DNA of 64,000 nucleotides from Aminobacterium mobile DSM 12262 (GTDB lineage: Bacteria; Synergistota; Synergistia; Synergistales; Aminobacteriaceae). A program made the translations under genes and the position numbers. The stretch's first letter is position 1; the number at the start of each line of letters is the position of its first letter. This document shows positions 26,352-34,966 of the stretch, in pieces. A model generated the notes under the pieces. That model had not been told where the DNA came from and searched no databases. It saw nothing but the letters and a program-made list of their open reading frames with translations. The stretch is taken from NCBI RefSeq assembly GCF_000526395.1, contig NZ_JAFZ01000001.1, positions 310,001 through 374,000 of the forward strand, given 5' to 3'.

Positions 26352-27047
26352 CTAACGCTGTTCTTTTTCGTGTAAACGTTCCAAGATCTCATATTGGCCG
26401 TGAGACAGGTGTTTATACATAATCTTTTTGGCTTTCTCTGGATTCCGCTCTTTTATAGCTTGACATATTTCCCAATTTTCTTTCTTGAAAGCAGCAAGGT
26501 TCTCAACTGGCGAGGTTTTGAAAATAAGTCGTTGCGTCGCGAGTTCATTGCGAATAGATCCAAGTAACCGCAATAAAAAACGATTTCCCGCCATCTCTGC
26601 TAAGACATTATGAAATTTATCGTGAATATCTACATCCGGATGTTCCTCGTCTTTTAATAAAAGCTCCTCCATTTTTTGAATTTGTTGCTCAGTAGCCCGT
26701 TGTGCTGCCCAATAAGCAATTTGGCCTTCTAACAATTGCCGAGCTTCCACAAGCTCTTTTAATGTAGACTCTTCAAAAAGGCTTGCAACAAACTCAGTGT
26801 TAGTAATATTGCGAAGAGCATTTATAGATAAATACGTGCCATCACCAGGACGCGCTTCAACAATTCCTGAAAGTTCAAGAGCCTTTAAAACTTCTCGAAT
26901 ACAATTTCGGCTTACCCCGAAGGTTTTCGCTAAAGCTTGTTCTCCAGGCAACTTCATACCAGGTTCCCATATATTTTTTTTAATAGCATCAATAATTTGG
27001 TTGAGAACGCTTTCATGAAGTGTCGATTTACTTGCCGGTTTAAACAT
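26352..27047 (-). CDS. FadR/FCD-type GntR transcriptional regulator
   Basis: 231 residues; the winged helix is MKLPGEQALAKTFGVSRNCIREVLKALELSG and the effector domain contains HDKFHNVLAEMAGNRFLLRL. It is clearly a duplicate of the next gene: both begin MFKPA-K-TLHE and both keep FVSRNC/FGVSRNC recognition helices and LVASLFEESTL. RBS AGGGGG before ATG. A GTATATAC palindrome lies in its leader at about 27079. Confidence 0.92.
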   Translation of the reverse strand: MFKPASKSTLHESVLNQIIDAIKKNIWEPGMKLPGEQALAKTFGVSRNCIREVLKALELSGIVEARPGDGTYLSINALRNITNTEFVASLFEESTLKELVEARQLLEGQIAYWAAQRATEQQIQKMEELLLKDEEHPDVDIHDKFHNVLAEMAGNRFLLRLLGSIRNELATQRLIFKTSPVENLAAFKKENWEICQAIKERNPEKAKKIMYKHLSHGQYEILERLHEKEQR

Positions 27048-27142
27048 TATATCCCCCTTACGTATAAGACCTTGTTAAAGTATATACTATTTGAACTCCG
27101 TGAAGAGACATAAAAATAGATTTTATATTTTATATAACAATT

Positions 27143-27835
27143 TTATAGTCTCTCTTTCTCCTTTTTCTCCAGAATCCCTTTTTGCGAATGGGCGAGGTGT
27201 TGGATCATAGTTTCTCGTGCCTTTTCTGGAGCCCGTGCTTTTACCGCCTGACAGATTTCCCAGTGGTCTTTCCGAAATTGTTCCAGATCTGTAGAGGGCC
27301 ATGACTTAAACATAATTCTTTGAGCAGATACTTCATTTCGTATGGAATCTAAAAGACGCAATAGAAAGGGATTCCCGGCTACTTCCGCCAGAAAATTATG
27401 AAATTGGTTATGTATATCTACGTTGGGAACGTCTGTTTCTTCCATCAAAATATGCTCTAAGATATTCACATCTTCCTCAGTAGCCCGTTCGGCTGCCCAG
27501 TAGGCAATTTGTCCTTCCAGAAGTTGCCGTGCCTCCATGAGCTCTGCAAGAGTGCTTTCCTCGAAGAGAGAGGCAACAAGTTCTGTATTAGCTATGTTAC
27601 ACAAAGCACTGTCGGAAAGATATGTGCCGTCACCAGCTCGGGCTTCGACTATCCCTGTAAGCTCAAGAGCTTTTAAAACCTCTCGTATGCAGTTCCGACT
27701 TACGCCGAAGGTTTTCGCCAAAGATTGTTCCCCAGGTAATTTCATACCCGGTTCCCAAGCCTTATTTTTTATGGCGTTGATCATTTGATGTAGCACATTT
27801 TCATGAAGAGTTGCCTTGTTTGCGGGTTTAAACAT
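27143..27835 (-). CDS. FadR/FCD-type GntR transcriptional regulator
   Basis: 230 residues, close paralogue of the preceding gene over its whole length. The recognition helix region GVSRNCIREVLKALEL is identical in the two, so they should bind very similar operators; the effector domains differ more, suggesting response to different ligands. ATG 27835 has AGGAGG upstream, with the palindrome CTGTATT-C-AATACAG immediately beyond. Divergent from the TRAP/Grd operon starting at 28026. Confidence 0.92.
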   Translation of the reverse strand: MFKPANKATLHENVLHQMINAIKNKAWEPGMKLPGEQSLAKTFGVSRNCIREVLKALELTGIVEARAGDGTYLSDSALCNIANTELVASLFEESTLAELMEARQLLEGQIAYWAAERATEEDVNILEHILMEETDVPNVDIHNQFHNFLAEVAGNPFLLRLLDSIRNEVSAQRIMFKSWPSTDLEQFRKDHWEICQAVKARAPEKARETMIQHLAHSQKGILEKKEKERL

Positions 27836-27844
27836 AAGATCCTC

Positions 27845-27859
27845 CTGTATTCAATACAG
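27845..27859. promoter_or_regulatory. Palindrome in the leader of the GntR gene
   Basis: CTGTATT-C-AATACAG is a perfect 15-base inverted repeat just upstream of the ribosome-binding site of the gene starting at 27835. GTATNCAATAC-like palindromes are usual operators of FCD-type regulators, so autoregulation is likely but inferred. Confidence 0.5.
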
Positions 27860-27889
27860 TTTTATTTATAAAATTTTATTTTTTCAGGC

Positions 27890-27935
27890 TTGACGTTATT
27901 GCCTTGCTGTGATAATGTTCAATTGTTCAACAGCA
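27890..27935 (+). promoter_or_regulatory. Promoter-operator of the TRAP/Grd operon
   Basis: TTGACG at 27890, GATAAT at 27911 and TGTTCAACA (27924-27932; TGTT-C-AACA is a perfect palindrome). The last 32 bases match the element at 17641-17672 at 28 positions and the spacing from TTGAC is the same. Spacing between the hexamers is 15, a little short, so the exact -10 is open. Confidence 0.7.
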
Positions 27936-28025
27936 GGGCATAAGATCATTTCTACTATATCCTACCATTCTCTATCAGTAAAGCTCAAAGATACGTAACA
28001 ATTAATGAAGGGGGAGGTTTTTTCT

Positions 28026-29018
28026 ATGAATACGTTGTTGATGAGCCAGAATGAAATCAAAGAGCTTATTACGATGAAAGATGTAGTTGAGGCCTGCGAC
28101 AAAACCTTTCAAGGAATGGGCGACGGAACTGTTATTAACCCCACGAAAGTCAATCTAGATCTTGGAGAAACAGCATCGTTCCCTCCTTATAGTGGATTTA
28201 TGAATGCTATGCCTGCCTATGTTGGATGGTCAGACACGGCTGGAATAAAGTGGGCTGGCGGGTTCTTAGGCGAACGTAAAAAAGTTGGTCTTCCCTATAT
28301 TACCTCTCTTATTATGCTCATAGATCCTAAAATGGGCAACTTCACAGCAGTGATGGATGGTGCATACATTACCAATCTTCGTACAGGTGCTCAGACAGCG
28401 GTAGCCCTTAAGTATCTTTTCCCTAGAAAATCTCTTCGTTTATGTCTCTATGGAGCGGGAATGCAGGGGCATACTCAGACCATGGCCATTTCCCAGCTTT
28501 TTGACATAGAAGAAGTACACGTATACGACATTAGTAAAGCAGCTGCTGAGCGCTATGCCTCTGACATGGCTTCTTATGTAAAAGGGAAAATTCATATTGC
28601 GAATACCCCCGAAGAAGCAGCGGATGGAGATGTGGTCGTTTGTGTTACTCAATCAAAAGATAAGTTTTTTAAAAATGAGTGGTTTAAGCCAGGAATGTTG
28701 CTTTTCCCTATGGGATCATATCAGGAATGTGATAATGATTGTATTTTAAACGCGGATAAAATAATAGTAGATCATATTGGACAGACCCTTCACCGCGGCG
28801 CTCTTGCAGAACTTGGTACCTCTGGACGGATCACAGAAAAAGACATTTTTGCCACCATCGGCGAATTAGCTGCTGGAAAAAAGAAAGCCTCTGTAGCTAA
28901 CGGAGAAAAGATTCTCTGTATCCCCATTGGAACAGGCGCTATGGATATTGGTGTGGCTTCAGTTGTGCTTGACAGAGCTAAGAAGAGCCAACGCGGAAAA
29001 ACGTACGCATTTGTATAG
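28026..29018 (+). CDS. Ornithine cyclodeaminase / mu-crystallin family enzyme
   Basis: NAD(P)-binding enzyme of 330 residues. The dinucleotide motif is LCLYGAGMQGHTQTMA near residue 140, and YITNLRTGAQTAVALKYLFP carries the conserved Arg and Lys region of the family. Members are ornithine cyclodeaminases, alanine dehydrogenases, ketimine reductases or related amino-acid dehydrogenases, so the reaction cannot be fixed here. ATG 28026 follows GGGGAGG; an upstream in-frame ATG lacks a site. First gene of the operon; a strong hairpin follows it. Confidence 0.87.
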   Translation: MNTLLMSQNEIKELITMKDVVEACDKTFQGMGDGTVINPTKVNLDLGETASFPPYSGFMNAMPAYVGWSDTAGIKWAGGFLGERKKVGLPYITSLIMLIDPKMGNFTAVMDGAYITNLRTGAQTAVALKYLFPRKSLRLCLYGAGMQGHTQTMAISQLFDIEEVHVYDISKAAAERYASDMASYVKGKIHIANTPEEAADGDVVVCVTQSKDKFFKNEWFKPGMLLFPMGSYQECDNDCILNADKIIVDHIGQTLHRGALAELGTSGRITEKDIFATIGELAAGKKKASVANGEKILCIPIGTGAMDIGVASVVLDRAKKSQRGKTYAFV

Positions 29019-29040
29019 AACAAGCGGGTAGCGCCGCACA

Positions 29041-29083
29041 TAAAGAATGGGTGTCGTTAGGCGAGTACGACACCCATTCTTTA
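29041..29083 (+). terminator. Strong hairpin between cyclodeaminase-family and TRAP genes
   Basis: TAAAGAATGGGTGTCGT (29041-29057) pairs perfectly with ACGACACCCATTCTTTA (29067-29083), 17 base pairs with a nine-base loop. No T-run follows, so it may cap the first transcript segment or stabilise mRNA rather than fully terminate. Confidence 0.55.
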
Positions 29084-29108
29084 AAAGAGTAAGAGGGGAG
29101 GGTCTGGG

Positions 29109-29657
29109 ATGTCAGAGTCAAAAAGTTTTTTTAACACCATTCTTTATTGGGCAGCAAAAGCGCAAGATGTAGTTTTGGTTTTTCTGATGTCATTCATCTC
29201 GATTCTTGTTTTTGGCCAGGTTGTGTTGCGCTATGTTTTTAAAGCCCCCCTTATGGGAATAGAAGAGTTGCTTCTTTTTCCCACAACATGGGCATATCTT
29301 ATCGGGGCTATAAAAGCTTCGGCAGACAAAAATCAGATAGTGGCCAGGGTGCTCGAAGTTTTTATGCGGAAACAGAAATCAGTGTATTTAGTGCGTGCCA
29401 TTGCTGCTGCTTTAAGTGGAGTTGTTCTAATTTGGCTTTCCTATTGGGGATACGATTATCTCAAATATGCTCTACGTGTCCAAAAAGAAAGTCCCACGCT
29501 CTTTATTCCCATGATTTGGTCTGAGTCTCTTGTTTTTGTCAGTATGGCTTGCATGACCTTCTATACCATCGTTGAATTTTTTGGTCATGTTCGAGACTTT
29601 ATCCGAACACCTCAAGACGTGCTAACCCAGATGGAAGTGGAAGAGGAGGTATATTAA
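29109..29657 (+). CDS. TRAP transporter small permease (DctQ)
   Basis: Small membrane subunit, 182 residues, four hydrophobic segments. FGQVVLRYVFKAPLMGIEEL near residue 37 is the DctQ signature. It bridges the binding protein and large permease of a sodium-dependent TRAP importer. It abuts the next gene. The three TRAP genes are split: DctP lies after the serine dehydratase gene. Confidence 0.92.
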   Translation: MSESKSFFNTILYWAAKAQDVVLVFLMSFISILVFGQVVLRYVFKAPLMGIEELLLFPTTWAYLIGAIKASADKNQIVARVLEVFMRKQKSVYLVRAIAAALSGVVLIWLSYWGYDYLKYALRVQKESPTLFIPMIWSESLVFVSMACMTFYTIVEFFGHVRDFIRTPQDVLTQMEVEEEVY

Positions 29658-30962
29658 ATGGTATCTGTTGCTCTTATCGCTTTATTAATTCTCGTTGTAT
29701 TCCTCTCCCTCGGTGTTCCTTTACCTTTCTGTTTTGGTGGAGCCCTTATGTATATGAGCATTATAGGTGGCGTATCCATGAAAGGCATGATGATGTGGGG
29801 GTTGCAACAGATTTTGAGCCCTGTCCTGCTCTGTGTCCCCCTCTTTATTTTTGCAGGAAGTTTAATGAGTCAAAGCGGTATTGCAAAATATCTACTTGAT
29901 CTAGTGGACGTTTTTGTAGGGAGAGTAAAGGGTGGTTTAGGTGTTGTAGCTACAGTAAGTTGCGCCATTATTGGCGCTATCTCTGGCAGCGGTTTTACAG
30001 GAGTAGCAGCAGTGGGTCCTATCCTTATTCCACGCATGGTTGAGCAAGGATACCCAAAAGGTTACGCTACGGCTCTTGTCACAGATTCTTCTATTCTTGG
30101 GCTCCTTATTCCTCCAAGTGTTATTTTGATTGTCTACGGCTGGGTCACCGAAACATCTATCTTAGCCTGTTTTCTTGCCACAGTAGGGCCGGGAATCCTC
30201 GTTACTATTTTCTTTTCCATCATTAATCTTATATGGGCTAAACGGTTCCCTCTCAAACTGGAGCCAGAGCTTAAAAAAGAAGAAAAAATGCGCGAAATTG
30301 TTCATCGAGGTTGGAAAGCATTACCAGCCCTCATGATGCCAGTTATTATTCTTGGCGGAATTTATGGGGGAATTATGACTCCTACAGAGGCCGCAGCAGT
30401 AGCTGTTATATATGCAATTCCTGTAGGTTTCCTAATTTATAAAGGGCTTAAAGCTAAAAATTATTATGAGGTAGCCAAAAATTCTGCAATATCCGTTGGA
30501 TCTATCATGGTCATGATTTTATGTAGCCTCATGCTCAGCCAGACATTTGTTATGCTTCAAATTCCTCAAGCTATTGTAAAAACTATGTTTGGAATTACAC
30601 AGAATAAGGTTATATTGTTGGTCCTCATCAATCTTCTTCTTTTCTTCATAGGCATGATTGTGAATGACCTTACAGGAGTTATTCTTGTCGCGCCCTTACT
30701 TTTACCATTAGCTTTAGCCATAGGAATTCACCCTATCCATTTTGCCTCCATTCTTGGTGTTAACCTCGCAGTCGGCGGTGTCACGCCACCCTATGCGAGC
30801 ATCCTTTATTTAGGAATGAAGATTGGAGAGGTGGAATTTGTTGAGATTCTTCGTCCAGCAATGACTTTTCTTTTGTTGGGCTATATCCCCGTTATGATCC
30901 TTACTACATTTTGGCCCCCTCTGTCCCTTTTCCTTCCTGGAATTATGGGATTTTTACAGTAG
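29658..30962 (+). CDS. TRAP transporter large permease (DctM)
   Basis: Twelve-segment inner-membrane subunit, 434 residues, that carries solute with sodium. SGSGFTGVAAVGPILIPRM near residue 110 and LLIPPSVILIVYGWVTE near residue 152 are hallmark DctM motifs, repeated in inverted topology by GMIVNDLTGVILVAPLLLP and GVTPPYASILY. Starts one base after the DctQ stop codon. Typical TRAP cargo is an organic or amino acid anion. Confidence 0.94.
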   Translation: MVSVALIALLILVVFLSLGVPLPFCFGGALMYMSIIGGVSMKGMMMWGLQQILSPVLLCVPLFIFAGSLMSQSGIAKYLLDLVDVFVGRVKGGLGVVATVSCAIIGAISGSGFTGVAAVGPILIPRMVEQGYPKGYATALVTDSSILGLLIPPSVILIVYGWVTETSILACFLATVGPGILVTIFFSIINLIWAKRFPLKLEPELKKEEKMREIVHRGWKALPALMMPVIILGGIYGGIMTPTEAAAVAVIYAIPVGFLIYKGLKAKNYYEVAKNSAISVGSIMVMILCSLMLSQTFVMLQIPQAIVKTMFGITQNKVILLVLINLLLFFIGMIVNDLTGVILVAPLLLPLALAIGIHPIHFASILGVNLAVGGVTPPYASILYLGMKIGEVEFVEILRPAMTFLLLGYIPVMILTTFWPPLSLFLPGIMGFLQ

Positions 30963-30986
30963 TGGGTATTAAGGGAAGTGGCGTCT

Positions 30987-32588
30987 ATGAACTTTTGTCA
31001 GAACCGTAACAGACTCGTGAGTCTTTTTGATTCCCTCGGTCCTATTATGACAGGACCCTCTAGTTCTCATACAGCGGGAGTCCTCAGAATAGGGCGAATG
31101 GGCCGACTCTTTTTAGGAGGAGACCCTGAGCGCATTGACCTTTTTTTCTATGGCGCATTGGCTGAAACCTATAAAGGACATATGAGCGATTCTGCTATAG
31201 TAGGCGGCTTGCTTGGCATGAGAGAAGATTCTCCGGAAATAGGAGAAGCTCTTTCTTTGGCCGAGCAAAAAAATATCCCTGTTTTATATCACTTGGAACC
31301 ACTCTCCAAAAGAAACCCGAACACTGTAGATATGCTTCTTGCGAGACGAGATCAAAGCCTTCGGGTTGTAGGAATTTCTGTCGGTGGTGGCGAAATTCTT
31401 ATGACAGATATTGAAGACTTTCCTATTTACTTGCAAGGAAGCGAAGAAGGGATTCTCTTTATTGCAGATAAGCTTTTCACAAAAGAGTTTTTAGCTGAAC
31501 TTTTGGAAGAGAACGTTTTATTCCTTGAAAAGAGTGTCTCGTCAAACCATGAAGAAAAGGACGTCCTTTACACCTGCCTTACGGAAAAACCTTTGTCAGA
31601 TATTCAGCTTAAAAAAATAGAAAGAGAAGCAGGAGTTAGAAAGGTTTTTCCCCTTACTTGTTTGCTTGATTACAAATTGAAAAACGATGAACCCCTTTTC
31701 TCTTCTTTCGAAGGATGGCTTCACTATGCTGACTCTCTCCATATTTCTTTACCTGAAGCAGCAATTGCATTTGAAGAAAAAAGGAGTGGCTTATCCAAGG
31801 GTTTTATTCGTGAAAAGGTACAGATTGCGTGGCAAACAATGTCTCAATCTGTAGAAAAGGGGATGGGGAACGATCTTTGTCTTTTAGGTGGGCTTATGCC
31901 CCATGATGAAGGTGTAAAACTTATGGCTCTTGTAGAAGGAGGGCGATCTCTTTCTGGTGAAACTGTAGGAAAGGCTGTGGCAAGAGCGCTGGGCGTCATG
32001 ACATTGAACGGATGTATGGGGTGTGTAGTAGCAGCTCCGACTGCGGGGTCAAGTGGTGTATTGCCTGGAGCCCTTCTAACAGCAGCTGAACATTTAAGCT
32101 CAGATATTGCGGAAATAGAAGATGCGTTACTTGTAGCGGCAATGACAGGGGCTCTCATCGCTATGAGGGCACCAGTTTCCGGAGCATTGGGAGGATGCCA
32201 ATCCGAGATAGGTGTTGCTTCTGCCATGACTGCTGCTGCTTTAGCACAGCTTTCCGGAGGTACTGCAAAAGAGGTTGTTCATGCTTCTTCACTTGCTTTA
32301 AAAAATATTTTGGGACTTATCTGTGACCCTGTTGCAGGACCAGTTGAGATTCCATGCATTAAACGCAATGCTATAGGGGTAGCCAATGCTTTTGCGGCTT
32401 CAGATATGGCTATTGCTGGCATAGAAAGTATTATCCCGCCAGATGAAGTGGTCGATGCTCTCATCAATGTACAGAAGCTTTTGCCTGTTGAACTTCGAGG
32501 AAGCATGCGAGGAGGGTTAGCTTCTACCCCTACCGCACAAAAACTCAAAGACAAATGGTTTGCAAAATTGGGAGTAAAGAATAGTTAA
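30987..32588 (+). CDS. sdaA: L-serine dehydratase, iron-sulfur dependent, single chain
   Basis: Converts L-serine to pyruvate and ammonia using a [4Fe-4S] cluster; 533 residues. The N-terminal part (SLFDSLGPIMTGPSSSHTAG) equals the beta subunit; the C-terminal part (from about 255) equals the alpha subunit, with TLNGCMGCVVAAPTAGSSG and LICDPVAGPVEIPCIKRN bearing the cluster cysteines. It is longer than E. coli SdaA (454), because the middle ACT-like region is retained as in clostridial beta subunits. ATG 30987 fits AAGGGAAG at 30971; GTG 30978 would overlap it. Placement inside the TRAP genes suggests that the imported compound yields serine or a similar beta-hydroxy amino acid. Confidence 0.9.
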   Translation: MNFCQNRNRLVSLFDSLGPIMTGPSSSHTAGVLRIGRMGRLFLGGDPERIDLFFYGALAETYKGHMSDSAIVGGLLGMREDSPEIGEALSLAEQKNIPVLYHLEPLSKRNPNTVDMLLARRDQSLRVVGISVGGGEILMTDIEDFPIYLQGSEEGILFIADKLFTKEFLAELLEENVLFLEKSVSSNHEEKDVLYTCLTEKPLSDIQLKKIEREAGVRKVFPLTCLLDYKLKNDEPLFSSFEGWLHYADSLHISLPEAAIAFEEKRSGLSKGFIREKVQIAWQTMSQSVEKGMGNDLCLLGGLMPHDEGVKLMALVEGGRSLSGETVGKAVARALGVMTLNGCMGCVVAAPTAGSSGVLPGALLTAAEHLSSDIAEIEDALLVAAMTGALIAMRAPVSGALGGCQSEIGVASAMTAAALAQLSGGTAKEVVHASSLALKNILGLICDPVAGPVEIPCIKRNAIGVANAFAASDMAIAGIESIIPPDEVVDALINVQKLLPVELRGSMRGGLASTPTAQKLKDKWFAKLGVKNS

Positions 32589-32608
32589 GCATAAAGGAGG
32601 CGGTGTTC

Positions 32609-33625
32609 ATGAAAAAGTTTTTTGCAGCACTATTGGGAATTTCTTTTGTTTTTGCGGCTCTCTTTATGGTAGGCGGAGAAGCTCTGGCCAAAGAGAAATC
32701 TTATGTCTGGAAGATTTCTCATATCCGCCCGGCAGATACGGCAATTGACAAAGATGTGAAGTGGTTTGCAGAAAAACTTGAACAGGAATCTAACGGTCGT
32801 ATTAAGCTCCAGATTTTTGATAACAGTCAGCTTGGCGACTACACCGTCGTTCATGAAAGAGTGAGTGTTGGTGCGGTAGACATGGCCATTCAGCCTGTCG
32901 TTACCACTGCCGACAAAATGCTCCAGATATTGAATCTCCCGTACATTGTGAATGATTGGGAGGGAGTAAAGAAAAATTATGTAAGCGGCACTCCCCTCAT
33001 GAACTGGGCAGCGGAACGTTACGCCAAACAAGACCTCAAAATTATTAGCGTTTGGCCGGTGTATTTCGGAGGAACCGCTCTCATGAAAAAACCTGAGAAA
33101 CCTGGCGATCCTTCCGTCTCTAAAGGGCTGAAAGTCCGAGTCCCGACGCAGAAAGCCTTTGAGCTTCTGGCAGATGCACAAGGGTACATGGCTACTCCTC
33201 TTGCTTTTGCTGAAACATTTACAGCTCTTCAGACTGGAATTGTAGATGGGGCTTTTGGAGCCGGAGCAGAAGGATATTATGCGAATTTCCGCGACATTAT
33301 CAAGTGCTATGTTCCATCGAATACTCATTTTGAGCAGTGGTATCTCATTATAAACATGGAACTTTGGAACTCTCTTTCTGAGGAAGATCAGGCTTTAATT
33401 ACTACGTTGGCTCGCGAAATGGAAGATCGCCGCGTTGCTCAGGCTGAATCTGATCAAGCGGCAAATGAGAAGCGTATGGAAGAGTATGGCATTGAGGTTG
33501 TTCACCTTTCCAAAGAGGAGCTTCAAGCCCTTACTGATAATGCTCGAGAAAAAGTTTGGCCTGAAATGAGAAAGATACTTGGAGAGGCAAACTTTGACGA
33601 AGCTGTGAAGCTAGTTATGGATTAA
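32609..33625 (+). CDS. TRAP transporter solute-binding protein (DctP)
   Basis: Extracytoplasmic binding protein of 338 residues with signal peptide (FFAALLGISFVFAALFMV, cut near ALA-KEK). WKISHIRPADTAIDKDVKWFA, the family's first helix, and KVRVPTQKAFELLADAQGYMATPLAFAETFTALQTG, with the conserved Arg that grips the ligand carboxylate and the family signature, place it in DctP. ATG 32609 follows AAAGGAGG at the right distance. Behind it a hairpin favours excess production. Confidence 0.93.
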   Translation: MKKFFAALLGISFVFAALFMVGGEALAKEKSYVWKISHIRPADTAIDKDVKWFAEKLEQESNGRIKLQIFDNSQLGDYTVVHERVSVGAVDMAIQPVVTTADKMLQILNLPYIVNDWEGVKKNYVSGTPLMNWAAERYAKQDLKIISVWPVYFGGTALMKKPEKPGDPSVSKGLKVRVPTQKAFELLADAQGYMATPLAFAETFTALQTGIVDGAFGAGAEGYYANFRDIIKCYVPSNTHFEQWYLIINMELWNSLSEEDQALITTLAREMEDRRVAQAESDQAANEKRMEEYGIEVVHLSKEELQALTDNAREKVWPEMRKILGEANFDEAVKLVMD

Positions 33626-33636
33626 AACTGTTTATA

Positions 33637-33665
33637 AGTAGGGGCTTCAATAAGCCCCTACTTTC
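33637..33665 (+). terminator. Hairpin behind the TRAP binding-protein gene
   Basis: AGTAGGGGCTT (33637-33647) pairs with AAGCCCCTACT (33652-33662), then TTCT. Strong stem with a short T tail; likely partial termination before the catabolic genes. Confidence 0.65.
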
Positions 33666-33683
33666 TAAAAAGGGGGAATTGTA

Positions 33684-34955
33684 GTGTCAGAATCGTTGCT
33701 TACCATTTTGAAAAGAGAAGTTAAGCCAGCCCTTGGATGTACTGGCCCGACCTCTGTTTCTTTTGCTGCAAGTGTGGCTCAAGCAGCTGTGGAAGGGGAA
33801 GTAAAATCCATAAAAGTTGTGATGGATCGGGATACGTATAAAAATTCTATAGCAGTGGGTATCCCAGGTACATCGCTATTAGGGCTTGATATAGCGGCTT
33901 CTCTTGGTGCCGTTGCTGGGGATGCAGAAGCAGGCCTAGAGGTTTTACATAATATCACGAAGGAAGACGAGAAAAGGGCCATAGCCATGCTACCCAACAC
34001 CCACATTTCTATCGATTGGACTCGAAAAGAGGTTGGTCTTTATATTGATGCTACAGTTGAAACTACAAATGGAGTTGGACGAGCAGTTGTCGTTAAAACC
34101 CATACAAATGTAGTTCTTATAAAAGCCAATGAAGAAATGATATTGGCTAAACCCCAAGAAGATACAGCAGCTTCTGACTATTCGAAAGATGCAATCCTTT
34201 CTTATAAGCTTAAGGATCTTTACGATTTTTCTTTAAGTGAGCCTCTTGAGAATTTATTATTCCTTCAAGATGCCATAGTGATGAACGAAAAACTTGCCAA
34301 GGCTGGTTTTGAAGAACAAGCAGGAGGAAAGTTTGGACAGGGGTTCCTCGATTATCCCTATATGAATCCTATTATCAAGGCTAAAGCCTTGACAGCCGCT
34401 GCCTCTGATGCACGAATGGATGGCCTGGGGCTGCCAGCCATGAGTTGTGCCACAAGTGGAAATGTTGGCATTACAGCTTCGTTACCCCTTGTTGTTATGG
34501 CTCGTGAACTTGATAAAGATAAAGAAGCGCTTCTTCGATCTCTTGCCCTTAGTTTTCTTGTCACTATTTATCTAAAGAGTCATATTGGTCGCCTTTCACC
34601 GATGTGTGCTTGCGCCATAGCTGCGGGGTTGGGTGTTACTTCTGGAATGGTCCTTATGCTTGACGGTTCTTTTGAGCAGGTGGAAAGAGCAATCAATACT
34701 GTTGTAGGAAGTATTGGCGGCATCTTGTGCGATGGCGCAAAGCTCGGATGTGCTATGAAGTTGGCCAATGCGGTAGGTACGGCAATGGAATCAGCTTATT
34801 TGGCAATGAATAATACGTCTATCCGTTCAGGAGACGGACTCGTTTGTGAGAGAGCAGATGATACCATCTGCATTCTTGGCCGGATAGCACAAAAGGGAAT
34901 GGCTCCTGCCGATGAAGAAATGTGCCGTGCCATTATAGAACGAGAACAGGGTTAG
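33684..34955 (+). CDS. UPF0597/CyuA-like L-cysteine desulfidase or serine dehydratase-alpha-like protein
   Basis: 423 residues, GTG start behind AGGGGG. KREVKPALGCTGPTSVSFAA at the start, SDARMDGLGLPAMSCATSGNVGI in the middle and HIGRLSPMCACAIAAGLG plus GILCDGAKLGCAMKLANA towards the end are the conserved UPF0597 blocks, with the cysteines expected for an iron-sulfur cluster as in serine dehydratase alpha chains. Known members (YhaM/CyuA, archaeal CdsB) degrade L-cysteine to pyruvate, sulfide and ammonia. A GC-richer paralogue lies at 39106. In this operon it may act on a product of the Grd-like enzyme. Confidence 0.88.
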   Translation: MSESLLTILKREVKPALGCTGPTSVSFAASVAQAAVEGEVKSIKVVMDRDTYKNSIAVGIPGTSLLGLDIAASLGAVAGDAEAGLEVLHNITKEDEKRAIAMLPNTHISIDWTRKEVGLYIDATVETTNGVGRAVVVKTHTNVVLIKANEEMILAKPQEDTAASDYSKDAILSYKLKDLYDFSLSEPLENLLFLQDAIVMNEKLAKAGFEEQAGGKFGQGFLDYPYMNPIIKAKALTAAASDARMDGLGLPAMSCATSGNVGITASLPLVVMARELDKDKEALLRSLALSFLVTIYLKSHIGRLSPMCACAIAAGLGVTSGMVLMLDGSFEQVERAINTVVGSIGGILCDGAKLGCAMKLANAVGTAMESAYLAMNNTSIRSGDGLVCERADDTICILGRIAQKGMAPADEEMCRAIIEREQG

Positions 34956-34966
34956 GGGGGAACTTT

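Noticed and set aside
32630-33328. 232-codon minus-strand frame
   Set aside because: Antisense to the clear DctP gene.
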